Translations under genes and position numbers: made by a program
The notes under the pieces: model-generated
What the model saw: only the letters and a program-made list of their open reading frames with translations
Told to the model about the DNA's origin: nothing
Database searches by the model: none
Shown: positions 1 through 8,122 of the stretch, one piece after another
How positions within the stretch are numbered: the stretch's first letter is position 1
Layout: the number at the start of each line of letters is the position of its first letter
From: Pseudarthrobacter sp. fls2-241-R2A-127
GTDB lineage: Bacteria > Actinomycetota > Actinomycetes > Actinomycetales > Micrococcaceae
Direction of reading: 5' to 3'
Length of the DNA: 52,566 bases
Assembly: GCF_030209355.1 (NCBI RefSeq)
Contig: NZ_JARVSF010000021.1
Span: 1 to 52,566 of the forward strand

Positions 1-134
1 GGTGGCGGCACAGCAAAAACAACCAATCAATAAAACAATTGGTATCAACAAACTTGGCACACTATTGAGTTCTCAAACAACAGACACACCCAGCACCACC
101 CAAACAATTCCGTTCAGGATCGCTCCGGAGCAAC
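1..134 (-). other. Pre-16S rRNA leader with box A-like antitermination element
   Basis: Read on the minus strand, 41-88 contains TGTTTGAGAACTCAATAGTG followed by TGCCAAGTTTG. This is the conserved element seen in front of 16S rRNA and in the 16S-23S spacer of Actinobacteria, where it carries the box A antitermination signal and RNase III processing sequence. The 16S gene itself must lie left of position 1. An open frame across this region on the plus strand has no protein-like features. The whole 1-458 interval is therefore best read as rrn control region rather than coding. Confidence 0.7.
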
Positions 135-140
135 TTTCCA

Positions 141-169
141 AACTTACCCGATCATCAGGATCACTGCAA
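141..169 (-). promoter_or_regulatory. Proximal rRNA operon promoter (candidate P2)
   Basis: On the minus strand -35 TTGCAG (164-169), a 17-base spacer and -10 TAAGTT (141-146) are followed by GGAAAGTTGCTCCGGAGCG. That trailing block looks like the start of rRNA transcripts in Arthrobacter relatives (recalled, not checked). Transcription would begin near 134 and run left through the leader out of the window. Confidence 0.6.
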
Positions 170-306
170 ATCAGCGTTTCCGCTGATTTCAGGTCCTCAC
201 AACCAGCCCCACCTACCAGGCACACCACGAAGGCGAGCCATTTTTTAGGCGGTTCAGAAGGGGTTTCTGTCGCTATTTTTCCGCATCAGCGGCGGCGACT
301 CAGAAA

Positions 307-335
307 ACAATACACGCCCACCAACCGCACCGCAA
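307..335 (-). promoter_or_regulatory. Upstream rRNA operon promoter (candidate P1)
   Basis: On the minus strand a -35 TTGCGG (330-335) and a -10 TATTGT (307-312) are separated by exactly 17 bases. The site lies about 170 bases upstream of a second promoter-like pair and points toward the conserved pre-16S leader at 41-88. Multiple tandem promoters are usual for actinobacterial rrn operons. An additional AT-rich box, TAAAAT near 434-439, has no good -35 and is not called. Confidence 0.5.
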
Positions 336-458
336 ATCGGCTTTCCGCGGTGGCCGGTAGCCCCAAAATCCTTGCAGGTGCACGGATCCTGGAAGCCCCC
401 GGCGCTGGTAGCCGACCTTAGTCGCCGGATCTACATTTTATGCAGTGAGTCACAGCGG

Positions 459-1541
459 TTACTTGGGCGAACCGGCCGCGGGACTCATGTCCTCATCCGG
501 GCGCACGTCAGCTTCCGGGTCATCCGCTGATGCCGCAGCAACCGTGCCGCTTTCGACCGTATGGCGCCCACTCCGGTCGTTATCGCCACGGGTCTTCATG
601 AGGCTGGCCACCGTGGCTACGGCAATGGTGGCCCCGATGAACAGCAGCGAGAACCAGATGGGGATCTCAGGGACCCACAGGAGCGGCTGGCCCCCGTTGA
701 TGAAGGACAGTTCGTTCACATGCAGTGCGTGGAAGACAAGCTTCACGCCGATGAAGGCAAGAATGACGGCCAGGCCTTGGGCCAGGTAGACCAGCCGTTC
801 CAGCAGTCCCCCGATCAGGAAGAACAGCTGGCGCAGGCCCATCAGGGCGAACGCGTTGGCGGTAAAAACGATGTAGGCCTCGTTGGTGAGCCCGTAAATG
901 GCCGGGATGGAGTCAACGGCGAAGATCAGGTCCACGAAACCAATGGCAATGATGGTCAGCATCATCGGGGTGAAAAAGCGCGTGCCGCTCTGCTTCACGG
1001 TGAGCTTATCGCCGTGGTACTCGTCGGTGACCGGCAGTACGCGCCGTACCAGTTGCATGAACTTGCCGTCCGCGGGGTTGGAATCGTGACTGCCGAAAGC
1101 CTGCTTGTAGGCGAGGAAGAGCAGCAGCGCACCGAAGATATAGAAGATCCAGGAGAAGTTCTCGATCAGGCCCGCGCCAACGGCGATAAAGCCGCCGCGA
1201 AGGATCAGGGCAATGACGATGCCGATCATCAGCACCTTCTGCTGGTACTTCTTTGGGACAGCGAACCCGCTCATCACTATGAGAAACACGAACAGGTTGT
1301 CGATCGAGAGGGCCTTCTCGGTGAGGTAGCCGGCGAAGTACTCCCCACCGTAGGACCAGCCGGACACCATGCCGAGGCCAACTCCAAACAGGACGGCCAG
1401 GCCTATGTAGAAGGCCGACCAGCGTGCCGATTCACCAATGGAAGGCTCATGGGGTTTGCGCACGTGCGCGAAAAACTCGTAAACAAAGAAGAGGACTGTC
1501 ACAGCAAGGGTGATGATCCAGATCAGTGGTGTTACCTGCAT
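459..1541 (-). CDS. TerC/Alx family integral membrane protein
   Basis: Predicted 360-residue polytopic membrane protein of the TerC/Alx family, linked to Mn2+ export and metal homeostasis. The start at 1541 (protein MQVTPLIW) is preferred over an open frame reaching 1772, because GGAG sits 7 bases ahead of the ATG and the longer frame would translate the upstream riboswitch. Family hallmarks are visible: EYFAGYLTEKALSIDNLFVF in the first third and the acidic membrane motif FVDLIFAVDSIPAIYG in the second half. The last 50 residues are a polar, acidic tail. A paralogue sits at 44640-45842. Regulation is predicted through the yybP-ykoY element directly upstream. Metal specificity cannot be read from sequence. 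Confidence 0.9.
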   Translation of the reverse strand: MQVTPLIWIITLAVTVLFFVYEFFAHVRKPHEPSIGESARWSAFYIGLAVLFGVGLGMVSGWSYGGEYFAGYLTEKALSIDNLFVFLIVMSGFAVPKKYQQKVLMIGIVIALILRGGFIAVGAGLIENFSWIFYIFGALLLFLAYKQAFGSHDSNPADGKFMQLVRRVLPVTDEYHGDKLTVKQSGTRFFTPMMLTIIAIGFVDLIFAVDSIPAIYGLTNEAYIVFTANAFALMGLRQLFFLIGGLLERLVYLAQGLAVILAFIGVKLVFHALHVNELSFINGGQPLLWVPEIPIWFSLLFIGATIAVATVASLMKTRGDNDRSGRHTVESGTVAAASADDPEADVRPDEDMSPAAGSPK

Positions 1542-1575
1542 TTGGGTACTCCAAGGGTTGGCGTTGACTAATACG

Positions 1576-1676
1576 CCAAGGTCTCCTCCGCCCGGACTGA
1601 TCCGGAGCCGACGGCCCGGGATGCTTCGCTGCATCCGTATTGACGGGCCAATCACAGACGGGAGTACTCCCCTTGA
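1576..1676 (-). promoter_or_regulatory. yybP-ykoY (Mn2+) riboswitch upstream of terC
   Basis: The minus strand carries the hallmark conserved segments in order: GGGGAGTA (1665-1672), CGTCAATACG (1636-1645) and GGAGACC (1580-1586). They are closed by a six-pair P1 helix, TCAAGG at 1671-1676 with CCTTGG at 1576-1581. The spacing and the downstream TerC gene both match the yybP-ykoY class, which binds Mn2+ and activates exporter genes. A -10 box TAGAAT (1684-1689) places the transcript start at the 5' end of the aptamer. The expression platform would be the roughly 34 bases between P1 and the ATG. Confidence 0.85.
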
Positions 1677-1790
1677 TACGTCGATTCTAACGTATGCCGG
1701 CTGCACACATCCAGGCTGATCCATACAGGTGCCCGGGGCCGGTGCGGGTCCGTGGACGATAGTGCCATCCACCCCAATTCAGTCAGTCTT

Positions 1791-1804
1791 GGGAACTTTG
1801 GCCC
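1791..1804 (+). promoter_or_regulatory. Candidate DosR/DevR-like box
   Basis: GGGAACTTTGGCCC matches the mycobacterial DosR consensus (GGGACTTTAGTCCC) at 10 of 14 positions and keeps the GGG...CCC ends. It lies about 110 bases upstream of a universal stress protein, the classic target class of that hypoxia regulator. No regulator gene is nearby, so this is only a suggestion. Confidence 0.3.
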
Positions 1805-1839
1805 TATCCGTGAGCCCAGCCCGTCCTAGGCTCGGCATA

Positions 1840-1867
1840 GGACAACCAAACTAGGGACAACCAAACT
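1840..1867 (+). repeat. 15-bp-period tandem repeat upstream of the stress protein
   Basis: GGACAACCAAACT occurs at 1840-1852 and again at 1855-1867, a two-copy direct repeat just before the stress protein coding region. It could be a duplicated regulator half-site or a replication-slippage product. Confidence 0.6.
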
Positions 1868-1914
1868 TGGGCTTCCACGACGACGTGACGGCCGCACCGG
1901 AAGATGGGGGCATC

Positions 1915-2784
1915 GTGCAATCCAAAACCATCGTGGTGGGCTACGACGGGTCGGAGCCGGCTGCACTGGCGGTCCGGTGGGCCGCAAAGGAGGCGACCCG
2001 GCGCAAGGTCCCGCTGCATTTGGTGCACTGCACACTGTGGCCGCTGCTGACTAAGAACCTCGGTCCGGTCCCCGGCATCAAGGACAGCGGGCTTCAGCAC
2101 GCGGCGGAAAATACGTTGCAGGAAGGCGTCGATCACGCGAGCCAAGCCGCCCCGGAGGTGGAAGTCCTGACCAGCCTGCTGCCGGGGAGCCCCAGCGTCC
2201 ATCTGGCCAGGATCTCCGCGGGCCAGGAAATGCTGGTCCTGGGAAGCCGTGGGCTCGGAGGATTCCTGGGCCTGCTCATCGGCTCCGTTAGCCTGGAGAT
2301 GGCAGCCACGGCGTCGTGTCCCGTGGCCGTAATCAAACCCGGCGAAGACCCGGACGGCCCGGTGGTGGTGGCCGTTGATGATCCGGGGTCGACGGCGGCA
2401 CTCGAGGATGCCTGCACCGCCGCTGCGGCAGTAGCCCGGCTCGTCATCATCCACGTCCGGACCGTTCCGGCCGGCTACCGGCTTGTCCGGGGCCCTGTCG
2501 ATCCCGGCGCAGCGGCCGAGGCGCTGCTGGACTCGGCTGTCGCCAAGGCGCGGGAGATGGCACCTGGCCTCGCGGTTGAAAGGCGACTCCTGACCGATAG
2601 CTCAGTACCCCGCGCCATCGTGCATGCATCCCGGGGTGCGCGCCTCACCGTCGTCGGTATCAAGGGCCACGGACTGATCACGGGAAGCATCGGCTCCACG
2701 GCGCATGCCGTCCTCCACCATGCCCAGGGTCCCGTGCTCGTCTCCCGGCGCCTGCCCGCCGCCAAGGCAGCGCACGAGTCCTAA
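1915..2784 (+). CDS. Universal stress protein, two tandem Usp domains
   Basis: Soluble 289-residue protein with two UspA domains. Domain 1 begins KTIVVGYDGSEPAALAVRWA and ends with the nucleotide-binding stretch GSRGLGGFLGLLIGS. Domain 2 begins VVVAVDDPGS and ends VVGIKGHGLITGSIGS, so both retain the G-x2-G-x(n)-G-S pattern of ATP-binding members. The GTG at 1915 is chosen because it puts the first beta strand close to the N-terminus and GGGGG lies four bases upstream. GTG 1885 or TTG 1867 would add 10 or 16 residues. Proteins of this kind accumulate under starvation or oxygen limitation. A possible DosR-like box lies upstream. It converges on the lipoprotein gene at 2959. Confidence 0.88.
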   Translation: MQSKTIVVGYDGSEPAALAVRWAAKEATRRKVPLHLVHCTLWPLLTKNLGPVPGIKDSGLQHAAENTLQEGVDHASQAAPEVEVLTSLLPGSPSVHLARISAGQEMLVLGSRGLGGFLGLLIGSVSLEMAATASCPVAVIKPGEDPDGPVVVAVDDPGSTAALEDACTAAAAVARLVIIHVRTVPAGYRLVRGPVDPGAAAEALLDSAVAKAREMAPGLAVERRLLTDSSVPRAIVHASRGARLTVVGIKGHGLITGSIGSTAHAVLHHAQGPVLVSRRLPAAKAAHES

Positions 2785-2814
2785 GCCAAAACGGAGGTGG
2801 GTGCCCGGCCCTGG

Positions 2815-2849
2815 GACCTGGACGCCGTCGTTTCGACGACGTCCAGGTC
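2815..2849. terminator. Bidirectional terminator-like hairpin
   Basis: GACCTGGACG (2815-2824) pairs with CGTCCAGGTC (2840-2849), with an inner GTCG/CGAC helix. It lies between converging genes and has no clear T-tract, as is common in high-GC Actinobacteria. Confidence 0.55.
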
Positions 2850-2958
2850 GCGGGATAGCCGGGTGGCCGGTGGGCCGCCTCAGACCCGAATACAGGAATG
2901 CCATGGAAACCCCCGCGCTGACGAGGCCTCCCGGGCTTGTTTCAGTCCTGTCCCGGTT

Positions 2959-3681
2959 CTATCGCTCGCAGGCAATTCCGTCGCCGTCACGGTCCAGAGC
3001 CGACCTGTAACCGGGCTGACCCCTGTATAGCGGGGCGGCACCGGCCGCCTTCGCGGCAGTGCAATTGGCGTAGTAAGCCGCCGGGGCCGGCGCAGCCGGA
3101 ACTGCCGCAGGAGCAGGTGCCGGGGCCTGGGCTGCCTTCTGGGCCGCGGCAGCGGCAGCTTGGTCTGCTGCCGCTTTGGCAGCAGCAGCTTGATCAGCCG
3201 CAGTCTTGTCCGCCGCAGCTTTGTCTGCAGCGGCCTTCGCAGCTGCGGCTGCGGCTGCGTCGGCAGCTGCCTTGTCAGCTGCCGCCTTCTCGGCGGCGGC
3301 CTTTTCAGCGGCGATCTTCTCCAGGGATTTCACCCCAAGGTGCACCGTGGAGCCCTTTGCCGCCTGGGTGCCGTTTGATGGGTCCTGGCTCAGCACCTGC
3401 CAGTTTTTGGCTGCGCCGAGGGCCTTGCCGTCGATGGTGTCTTTCGCCTCAACTTTGAAGCCAATTTTTTCCAGCTGATCGGTCGCCTTGTCCAGGGTCA
3501 GTCCTACGACGCCGGGGACCGCAACGGACGCTTCAGCCGTTGCTGTCGCAGTGGCGGCAGAGGCGGGCTCCACGGCCGCCTGCTTGCCGCCGCCGCAACC
3601 GGTCAACATGAGCCCGGTCAGCACGGCCAGGGCCAGCGTCTTGTTCAACCTGCCGGCTGCGGGCCTGATGTTTTCTTTCAT
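2959..3681 (-). CDS. PASTA-domain lipoprotein with C-terminal Excalibur Ca-binding domain
   Basis: Predicted 240-residue exported lipoprotein. A signal peptide ends in the lipobox LTGC, followed by a Ser/Thr/Ala-rich linker, one PASTA-like domain (from VPGVVGLTLDKATDQL to GSTVHLGV) and a long Ala/Lys/Glu helix made of KAAAEKAAADKAAAD-type repeats. The protein ends in an Excalibur domain with the calcium-loop signature DRDGDGIACE. PASTA domains bind peptidoglycan fragments and Excalibur is an extracellular EF-hand-like motif, so a cell-wall role is inferred. The start at 3681 has AGGGGG about five bases upstream; reading further upstream would run into the neighbour. The following gene on the same strand, 74 bases upstream, has a nearly identical Excalibur module. 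Confidence 0.85.
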   Translation of the reverse strand: MKENIRPAAGRLNKTLALAVLTGLMLTGCGGGKQAAVEPASAATATATAEASVAVPGVVGLTLDKATDQLEKIGFKVEAKDTIDGKALGAAKNWQVLSQDPSNGTQAAKGSTVHLGVKSLEKIAAEKAAAEKAAADKAAADAAAAAAAKAAADKAAADKTAADQAAAAKAAADQAAAAAAQKAAQAPAPAPAAVPAAPAPAAYYANCTAAKAAGAAPLYRGQPGYRSALDRDGDGIACER

Positions 3682-3755
3682 GATTCCCCCTAGGCATGCG
3701 TGTGATGTGATGGTGATGGTGGGTCGAGGGCCCGGAGAATCCCGGGCAGGAGCGC

Positions 3756-5114
3756 CTACTCGCAGGCGATGCCGTCGGAGTCGCGGTCCAGCGCGGGCCG
3801 GTATCCGGCCTGGCCCGCATAGATCGGCGCTGCCCCGGCGGCCCTCGCTGCAGTGCAGTTGGCGTAATACACAGCGGCCGGCGCGGGAACGGGCGCCACC
3901 TGAGCAGGGGCAGCAGGAGCGGGAGCAGGGGCGGGCGCCGCCGGAGCCGGCGCGGGGGCAACTGGCGCAGGGGCCACAGTAGCCGGCGAAGGAGCAACAA
4001 CAGCAGCGACCGGCGCCTGCTGGTTGGTCGGTGCCAGCTGCCCGGAGCAGTCGCCCAGGATCCGCGCCATCGCGTCGTGCTCGGCTTGGGTCACCCACAA
4101 CCCGTACGTTGCCTTCACGGAAATTTGCCGGGCCACGTACTCGCACCGGAACCCCTTGTTGGGCGGCAGCCAGGTGGCGGCGTCGCCGTCGCCCTTTTGC
4201 TGGTTGGTGGGCCCGTCGGTCGCCTGCAGGTTCAGCGGGTCATTGGCGAACGCCGTCCGCTGCCCGGCGGTCAACTGCTGGGCACCCTTCTGCCAGGCAT
4301 CGCTCAGCGCCACCACGTGGTCGATCTGCACGGCGGTGCTCGTCGCGGAACCGCGCACGAAACTGATAGTGGTGCCTGTGTACGGATCGGCGAGGATGCC
4401 GGCCTGCACCTTGCACGGCACGCTGTTCGTGAACGTGATGCCGGTGAGGTCCCGCTTGAGGATGTCATTGCGCGTATCGCAACCGTTCCGGTCCACATCC
4501 GCCCATGCCTGACCGAATTGAGCCCGGTCATATCCCGTCTTCGGAGCCCGCCCCTTGATGGGAAGCGTTGCCAGCAGCTCGATCGCCTTGGTGGCGTAGG
4601 CGGGCTGGGCGTTGGGCGCTGCCACCGCGGCACCCGGAGCCACGGCATTCGGGGTGTCCGGATCCAGCGGTTCGCCGGTGTCGGCGGCCGCAGGAGTGGG
4701 AGTGGACGACGGCGGCGCAACGGGTGGAGCAGTGAGGCTCGCTGTCGCGGCCCTTGCCGTAGCCCTGCTCTCCGCCGAGGCGGCCTCCAGGTCTGCGGCT
4801 GGGACGCGGGGCAGCGCCACGGCACCACCGATGAGTAGGGCGAGGGACGCGGCGATCGCGACGCCGCCGGCCTTGCGTTTCGCGGGCAGCCAGGCCCAGG
4901 AGCGCCGCCCAGTGAGCAGGACGTAGAGACCGGTCAGCGCCACGGAGATGCCCAGGAAGACCAGGGCGCCTCCAATACCGCCGCTGAGTGCGCCCAGGAG
5001 CATAAAGCTGGCGGTAACAGCTCCGATGATGAACGTCGAAGCGCCTGGATTCCGCGGCGGCTTCGGCGCCGGCGCGGACGGATCAACCCCCAAGAGGGTC
5101 TCGTGGTCGGACAT
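3756..5114 (-). CDS. Membrane-anchored DUF1524/HNH-type nuclease with Excalibur domain
   Basis: Predicted 452-residue protein. Residues 26-67 form two membrane helices and 82-103 a third; then a Pro/Ala/Thr linker leads to a DUF1524 (HNH) domain. The domain shows IDHVVALSDAW (catalytic His near 266), NDPLNLQATDGPTNQQKGD and WLPPNKGFRCEYVAR. Four cysteines in this part could form disulfides, as expected outside the membrane. A Pro/Ala repeat region precedes a C-terminal Excalibur module ending DRDSDGIACE. The start at 5114 has GGGGA just upstream; a longer in-frame extension to 5255 lacks protein character. It likely acts on DNA at the cell surface; nutrient scavenging, competition or DNA uptake are all possible. 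It may share a transcript with the downstream PASTA lipoprotein. Confidence 0.85.
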   Translation of the reverse strand: MSDHETLLGVDPSAPAPKPPRNPGASTFIIGAVTASFMLLGALSGGIGGALVFLGISVALTGLYVLLTGRRSWAWLPAKRKAGGVAIAASLALLIGGAVALPRVPAADLEAASAESRATARAATASLTAPPVAPPSSTPTPAAADTGEPLDPDTPNAVAPGAAVAAPNAQPAYATKAIELLATLPIKGRAPKTGYDRAQFGQAWADVDRNGCDTRNDILKRDLTGITFTNSVPCKVQAGILADPYTGTTISFVRGSATSTAVQIDHVVALSDAWQKGAQQLTAGQRTAFANDPLNLQATDGPTNQQKGDGDAATWLPPNKGFRCEYVARQISVKATYGLWVTQAEHDAMARILGDCSGQLAPTNQQAPVAAVVAPSPATVAPAPVAPAPAPAAPAPAPAPAAPAQVAPVPAPAAVYYANCTAARAAGAAPIYAGQAGYRPALDRDSDGIACE

Positions 5115-5373
5115 TTTTCCCCAATGATGAGGAGGCCAAGTAATTCGGCGCCCCTTCTGTTTGCCGGGCCTTCTGCTAAGCCCTGCAAGACTCGATGCCG
5201 CTGAACCTACGGCCCCGTGACCTGGGGTTTTACCGTCTCCGGGATTACTCGGCAAACATTAAGCCAGTCTTGAGGGAACCTTGAGGAAGGAGCGTTTCCG
5301 GGCGTCATAATTCCGGCGGGACGATGGCTGGACGCGGCACCGGACAGCCGTTTCCCGCCGGCCCGGGCAACGG

Positions 5374-5379
5374 TAGAGT
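5374..5379 (+). promoter_or_regulatory. -10 box of a leaderless VOC transcript
   Basis: TAGAGT lies seven bases before the ATG at 5387 and there is no ribosome-binding site between them. This geometry places the transcript start at or next to the start codon. The -35 is weak (TTTCCC, 17 bases upstream). Confidence 0.45.
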
Positions 5380-5386
5380 GGCCCGC

Positions 5387-5779
5387 ATGCAGATGCGCCT
5401 TGAGGTTGTCCAGGTCCCGGTTGCCGACGTCGAGAGATCCAAAGCTTTTTACACGGAACAGCTGGGCTTTGTGCTGGACCACGATGTGGAGCATATTCCC
5501 GGCATGCGTGTTGTCCAGCTGACTCCGCCGGGTTCCGCCGCCTCGGTGGTGATTGGGACCGGCATGACTGCCATGGCGCCGGGCAGCCTGGAGGGCCTTC
5601 AGCTGGTGGTCCCGGACCTCCCGGCGGTCCGGGAGGAATTGGTCCACCGCGGGGCGGAGATCAGTGAGATCCAGGACCTGGGAGGGGTCCTGTTCGCCTA
5701 CTTCAGCGACCCCGATGGCAACCGCTGGGTGATGCAGGGACAGACCCCGCCGGCAGTCCGGGACGCGCACAAAGCCTGA
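5387..5779 (+). CDS. VOC family (glyoxalase/bleomycin resistance fold) protein
   Basis: A 130-residue single-domain VOC protein. It begins MQMRLEVVQVPVADVERSKAFY, the usual first beta-alpha-beta unit, and ends FSDPDGNRWVMQGQTP with the conserved DPDGN turn. Metal-ligand candidates are partly present: Gln at the first strand and a Glu-rich segment near EISEIQDL. Members include glyoxalases, dioxygenases and antibiotic-binding proteins, and the substrate cannot be assigned. The start is set at 5387 because a -10 box lies seven bases upstream; ATG 5393 is an alternative. It is monocistronic and ends before a strong bidirectional hairpin. Confidence 0.85.
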   Translation: MQMRLEVVQVPVADVERSKAFYTEQLGFVLDHDVEHIPGMRVVQLTPPGSAASVVIGTGMTAMAPGSLEGLQLVVPDLPAVREELVHRGAEISEIQDLGGVLFAYFSDPDGNRWVMQGQTPPAVRDAHKA

Positions 5780-5814
5780 CCGGGGACACCCGCGCATCAA
5801 CCTCAAAGCGACCG

Positions 5815-5849
5815 TACCGCCCCACCCGTCCGCGACGGTTGGGGCGGTA
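5815..5849. terminator. Bidirectional terminator hairpin
   Basis: TACCGCCCCA (5815-5824) pairs with TGGGGCGGTA (5840-5849), continued by CCGTC/GACGG inside. It sits between the converging VOC and hydro-lyase genes. Confidence 0.7.
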
Positions 5850-5901
5850 TTCATCGAGGCCAGCGCCGGAAGAGGCATTGTTTCCGGTCGCTGCCGAGGG
5901 T

Positions 5902-6702
5902 TCAGAAGATCTGGTAGTCCGAGTCGGCGGCATCTGTGATGAGCATGTATCCGGGCGCGTGGGTAATGGCGAATGGCGGCTTGGACTCCATCAGCGCAGC
6001 TTGAGGGGTGACTCCGCAAGCCCAGAACACGGGAACATCATCCTTCTGTGGAGTTACGGCATCACCATAGTCCGGGCGGTCCAGATCCCGAATGCCGATG
6101 GCCTCGGGGTTGCCGATGTGAACCGGGGCGCCGTGCACGGCAGGCATGCGCCCAGTGACCTGTACCGCCTTCTCCACAAGGTCAGCGTTGATGTAACGCA
6201 TTGAGACAACCATTGGGCCATGCAGACGGCCGGCGGGCCGGCAGGGAATATCAGTGACGTACATGGAGACGTTCTTGCCCTGCTCCACGTGCCGGAGCGG
6301 GATTCCTTCTTTCACCAGCAAGGACTCGAACGTGAAGCTGCATCCGATGAGGAACGTAACGAGGTCCTCGCGCCACTCGCCAAGCACATTCGGAGTTTCA
6401 CCCTCCAGGCGCCCGTCGCGCCAGACACGGTAGAGGGGGAGGTCTGTCCTCAAGTCCGCGCCGGAAGCCAGCGTCGTTGTCCTGGAGCCGGGGTCGGTCA
6501 CGTCGAGTACCGGGCACGGTTTGGGGTTCCGTTGGCAGAACAGCAAGACATCGTAGGCCCAGTCTGAAGGTACCGAGATCATATTGACCTGCGTATAACC
6601 TGCAGCCCAACCCGAGGTGGGGACCGAAGTTCCCGCCCGGAAGCCGGCCCGGGCAGCGTCGGGGGTGATGGTACGAGCTCTTAGGAGGTCCAGGGATTTC
6701 AT
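5902..6702 (-). CDS. DUF1445 / YcsI-type putative hydro-lyase (D-glutamate cyclase family)
   Basis: A 266-residue cytosolic protein matching the DUF1445 hydro-lyase family. Signatures include [40 protein letters not shown] at the N-terminal third, the central [13 protein letters not shown], and the C-terminal [16 protein letters not shown]...[14 protein letters not shown]. The length is typical. A mammalian homologue, the C-terminal part of DGLUCY, interconverts D-glutamate and 5-oxoproline; bacterial members are mostly untested. It starts 18 bases after the stop of the MFS gene at 6721-7986 and is almost certainly co-transcribed. The pair may import and process one compound, possibly a carboxylate or pyroglutamate-like molecule; that is inference. 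Confidence 0.85.
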   Translation of the reverse strand: MKSLDLLRARTITPDAARAGFRAGTSVPTSGWAAGYTQVNMISVPSDWAYDVLLFCQRNPKPCPVLDVTDPGSRTTTLASGADLRTDLPLYRVWRDGRLEGETPNVLGEWREDLVTFLIGCSFTFESLLVKEGIPLRHVEQGKNVSMYVTDIPCRPAGRLHGPMVVSMRYINADLVEKAVQVTGRMPAVHGAPVHIGNPEAIGIRDLDRPDYGDAVTPQKDDVPVFWACGVTPQAALMESKPPFAITHAPGYMLITDAADSDYQIF

Positions 6703-6720
6703 TTTTCCTTAGCGGATCTG

Positions 6721-7986
6721 TCAGGCGAGTTCGCGGTTTTTGGTTTCAGGTAGACCAAGCAATGCAAGCACCGCGATGGCGTAGCCCCCGGCACCGAATA
6801 TCATGGCTCCGCCCAGCCCCCAACTACCCGCGAGGAATCCCACGAGCGCCGGGAAGAAGGCCCCAACAGCCCGGCCAAAATTGTAGGTGAAGCTCTGCCC
6901 GGTTCCGCGCAGATGGGACGGATAAAGTTCAGAAAGGAATGCCCCGAAGCCGCTGAAAATGGCAGAGGTGAAGAAGCCAAGGGGGAACCCCAGGACGAGA
7001 ACCAAGGTGTTCGCACCGGCCGGAATGTTCACGTAGGCGAAAATAATGAGGGTCGAGAGGATCGAGAAGAGAAGGAACGTCTTCTTCCTCCCGAGCTTGT
7101 CCGTTAGGTAACCGCCGGAAATGTATCCGATGAACGCTCCGGAGATCAAGAACACGAGGTAGCCGCCGGTGCCCACAACGCTCAGGCCCCTTTCCGTCTT
7201 CAGGAAGGTCGGCACCCAGGATGCCAGGGTGTAGTAGCCGCCCTGAACCCCCGTGGCCAAAAGTGACGCGAAGAAGGTGGTCCGGCCGAGGGGGCCGGAA
7301 AAGATGTGAAAGAACCCGCCGCGGGAGGGATTGGCGAGTCGCCGCTCTGTCGCGGAGTCTGCATCCTTGACGTTTCGACGCACGAAAAGCAGCAGCGCTG
7401 CTGGAATTGCGCCTGTCCAGAACAGGACCCTCCAGGCCATGTCTGACGGCACGAAGCTGAATATCACTGTGTAGGAAATGACTGAGAGTGCCCAGCCGAC
7501 GGCCCAGGAACTCTGGATGAAGGCCACGGCCCGTCCGCGGTATTCGGGTTTTGCATATTCAGCGACAAGGATCGCCCCGGTTGCCCATTCGCCACCGAAT
7601 CCCAGCCCTTGCAGGGCACGAAACGCCAATAGTTGTTCAAAGCTGGTGGCAAAGCCGCATAGAACCGTGAACACGGCGAAGCAGGCGACCGTGATCATGA
7701 GGGTCCGGGTTCTGCCTATCCGGTCCACCATGATGCCGGCGAGGGCACCGCCGACCGCCGAAATGACGAGGGTGACAGTGGTCAGCAGGCCGGCTTGGCC
7801 AGTTGAGATGTGAAAGTAGGTACCAATCGCCACGAGAGCGAGGGGCAGTACCTGAAAATCGTAGGAGTCGAGCGCATAGCCGCCGAAAGCACCGATCCAG
7901 GCCTTGCGGCCTCGGTCTCCCAGCGTTTTATACCAAGCAAATCTGCCAACGTCTTCGTTGGAGCCGATCTCTTGTACTTTTGTCAT
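6721..7986 (-). CDS. MFS transporter (sialate/aromatic-acid:H+ symporter-like)
   Basis: A 421-residue twelve-helix major facilitator. Helix 1 carries GAFGGYALDSYDFQVLPLAL, the D-S-x-D pattern of acid:H+ symporters. The loop 2-3 motif appears as DRIGRTRT and its repeat as DKLGRKKT, and LGFGGEWATGAILVAEYA marks the NanT/AAHS branch. Start 7986 has GAGGT eight bases upstream; an upstream in-frame ATG at 8010 lacks a site. Being first in a two-gene operon with the DUF1445 hydro-lyase, it probably imports an organic acid for that enzyme. The intergenic region upstream holds a palindromic operator candidate at 8123-8155. Confidence 0.88.
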   Translation of the reverse strand: MTKVQEIGSNEDVGRFAWYKTLGDRGRKAWIGAFGGYALDSYDFQVLPLALVAIGTYFHISTGQAGLLTTVTLVISAVGGALAGIMVDRIGRTRTLMITVACFAVFTVLCGFATSFEQLLAFRALQGLGFGGEWATGAILVAEYAKPEYRGRAVAFIQSSWAVGWALSVISYTVIFSFVPSDMAWRVLFWTGAIPAALLLFVRRNVKDADSATERRLANPSRGGFFHIFSGPLGRTTFFASLLATGVQGGYYTLASWVPTFLKTERGLSVVGTGGYLVFLISGAFIGYISGGYLTDKLGRKKTFLLFSILSTLIIFAYVNIPAGANTLVLVLGFPLGFFTSAIFSGFGAFLSELYPSHLRGTGQSFTYNFGRAVGAFFPALVGFLAGSWGLGGAMIFGAGGYAIAVLALLGLPETKNRELA

Positions 7987-8122
7987 GACGACCTCATGGA
8001 TTGGGGGCATTTTGCCCGAAAAGTAGCGAAGAAATGCAGTAGTGGCAGAGGAGTTCCCTCTGGAATCTGCGGTGTGGAAATCCTTATGGACGGGGTTGTG
8101 GATGTGCCCCGAGGTGTTCCTC

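Noticed and set aside
2..421. Open frame of about 139 codons on the plus strand
   Set aside because: It lies wholly over the conserved rRNA leader and promoters read on the other strand; composition is Ser/Thr/Pro-rich with no domain.
561..1571. Long plus-strand open frame opposite the first TerC gene
   Set aside because: Antisense shadow of a conserved membrane protein; translation is His/Gln/Asp-rich and resembles no family.
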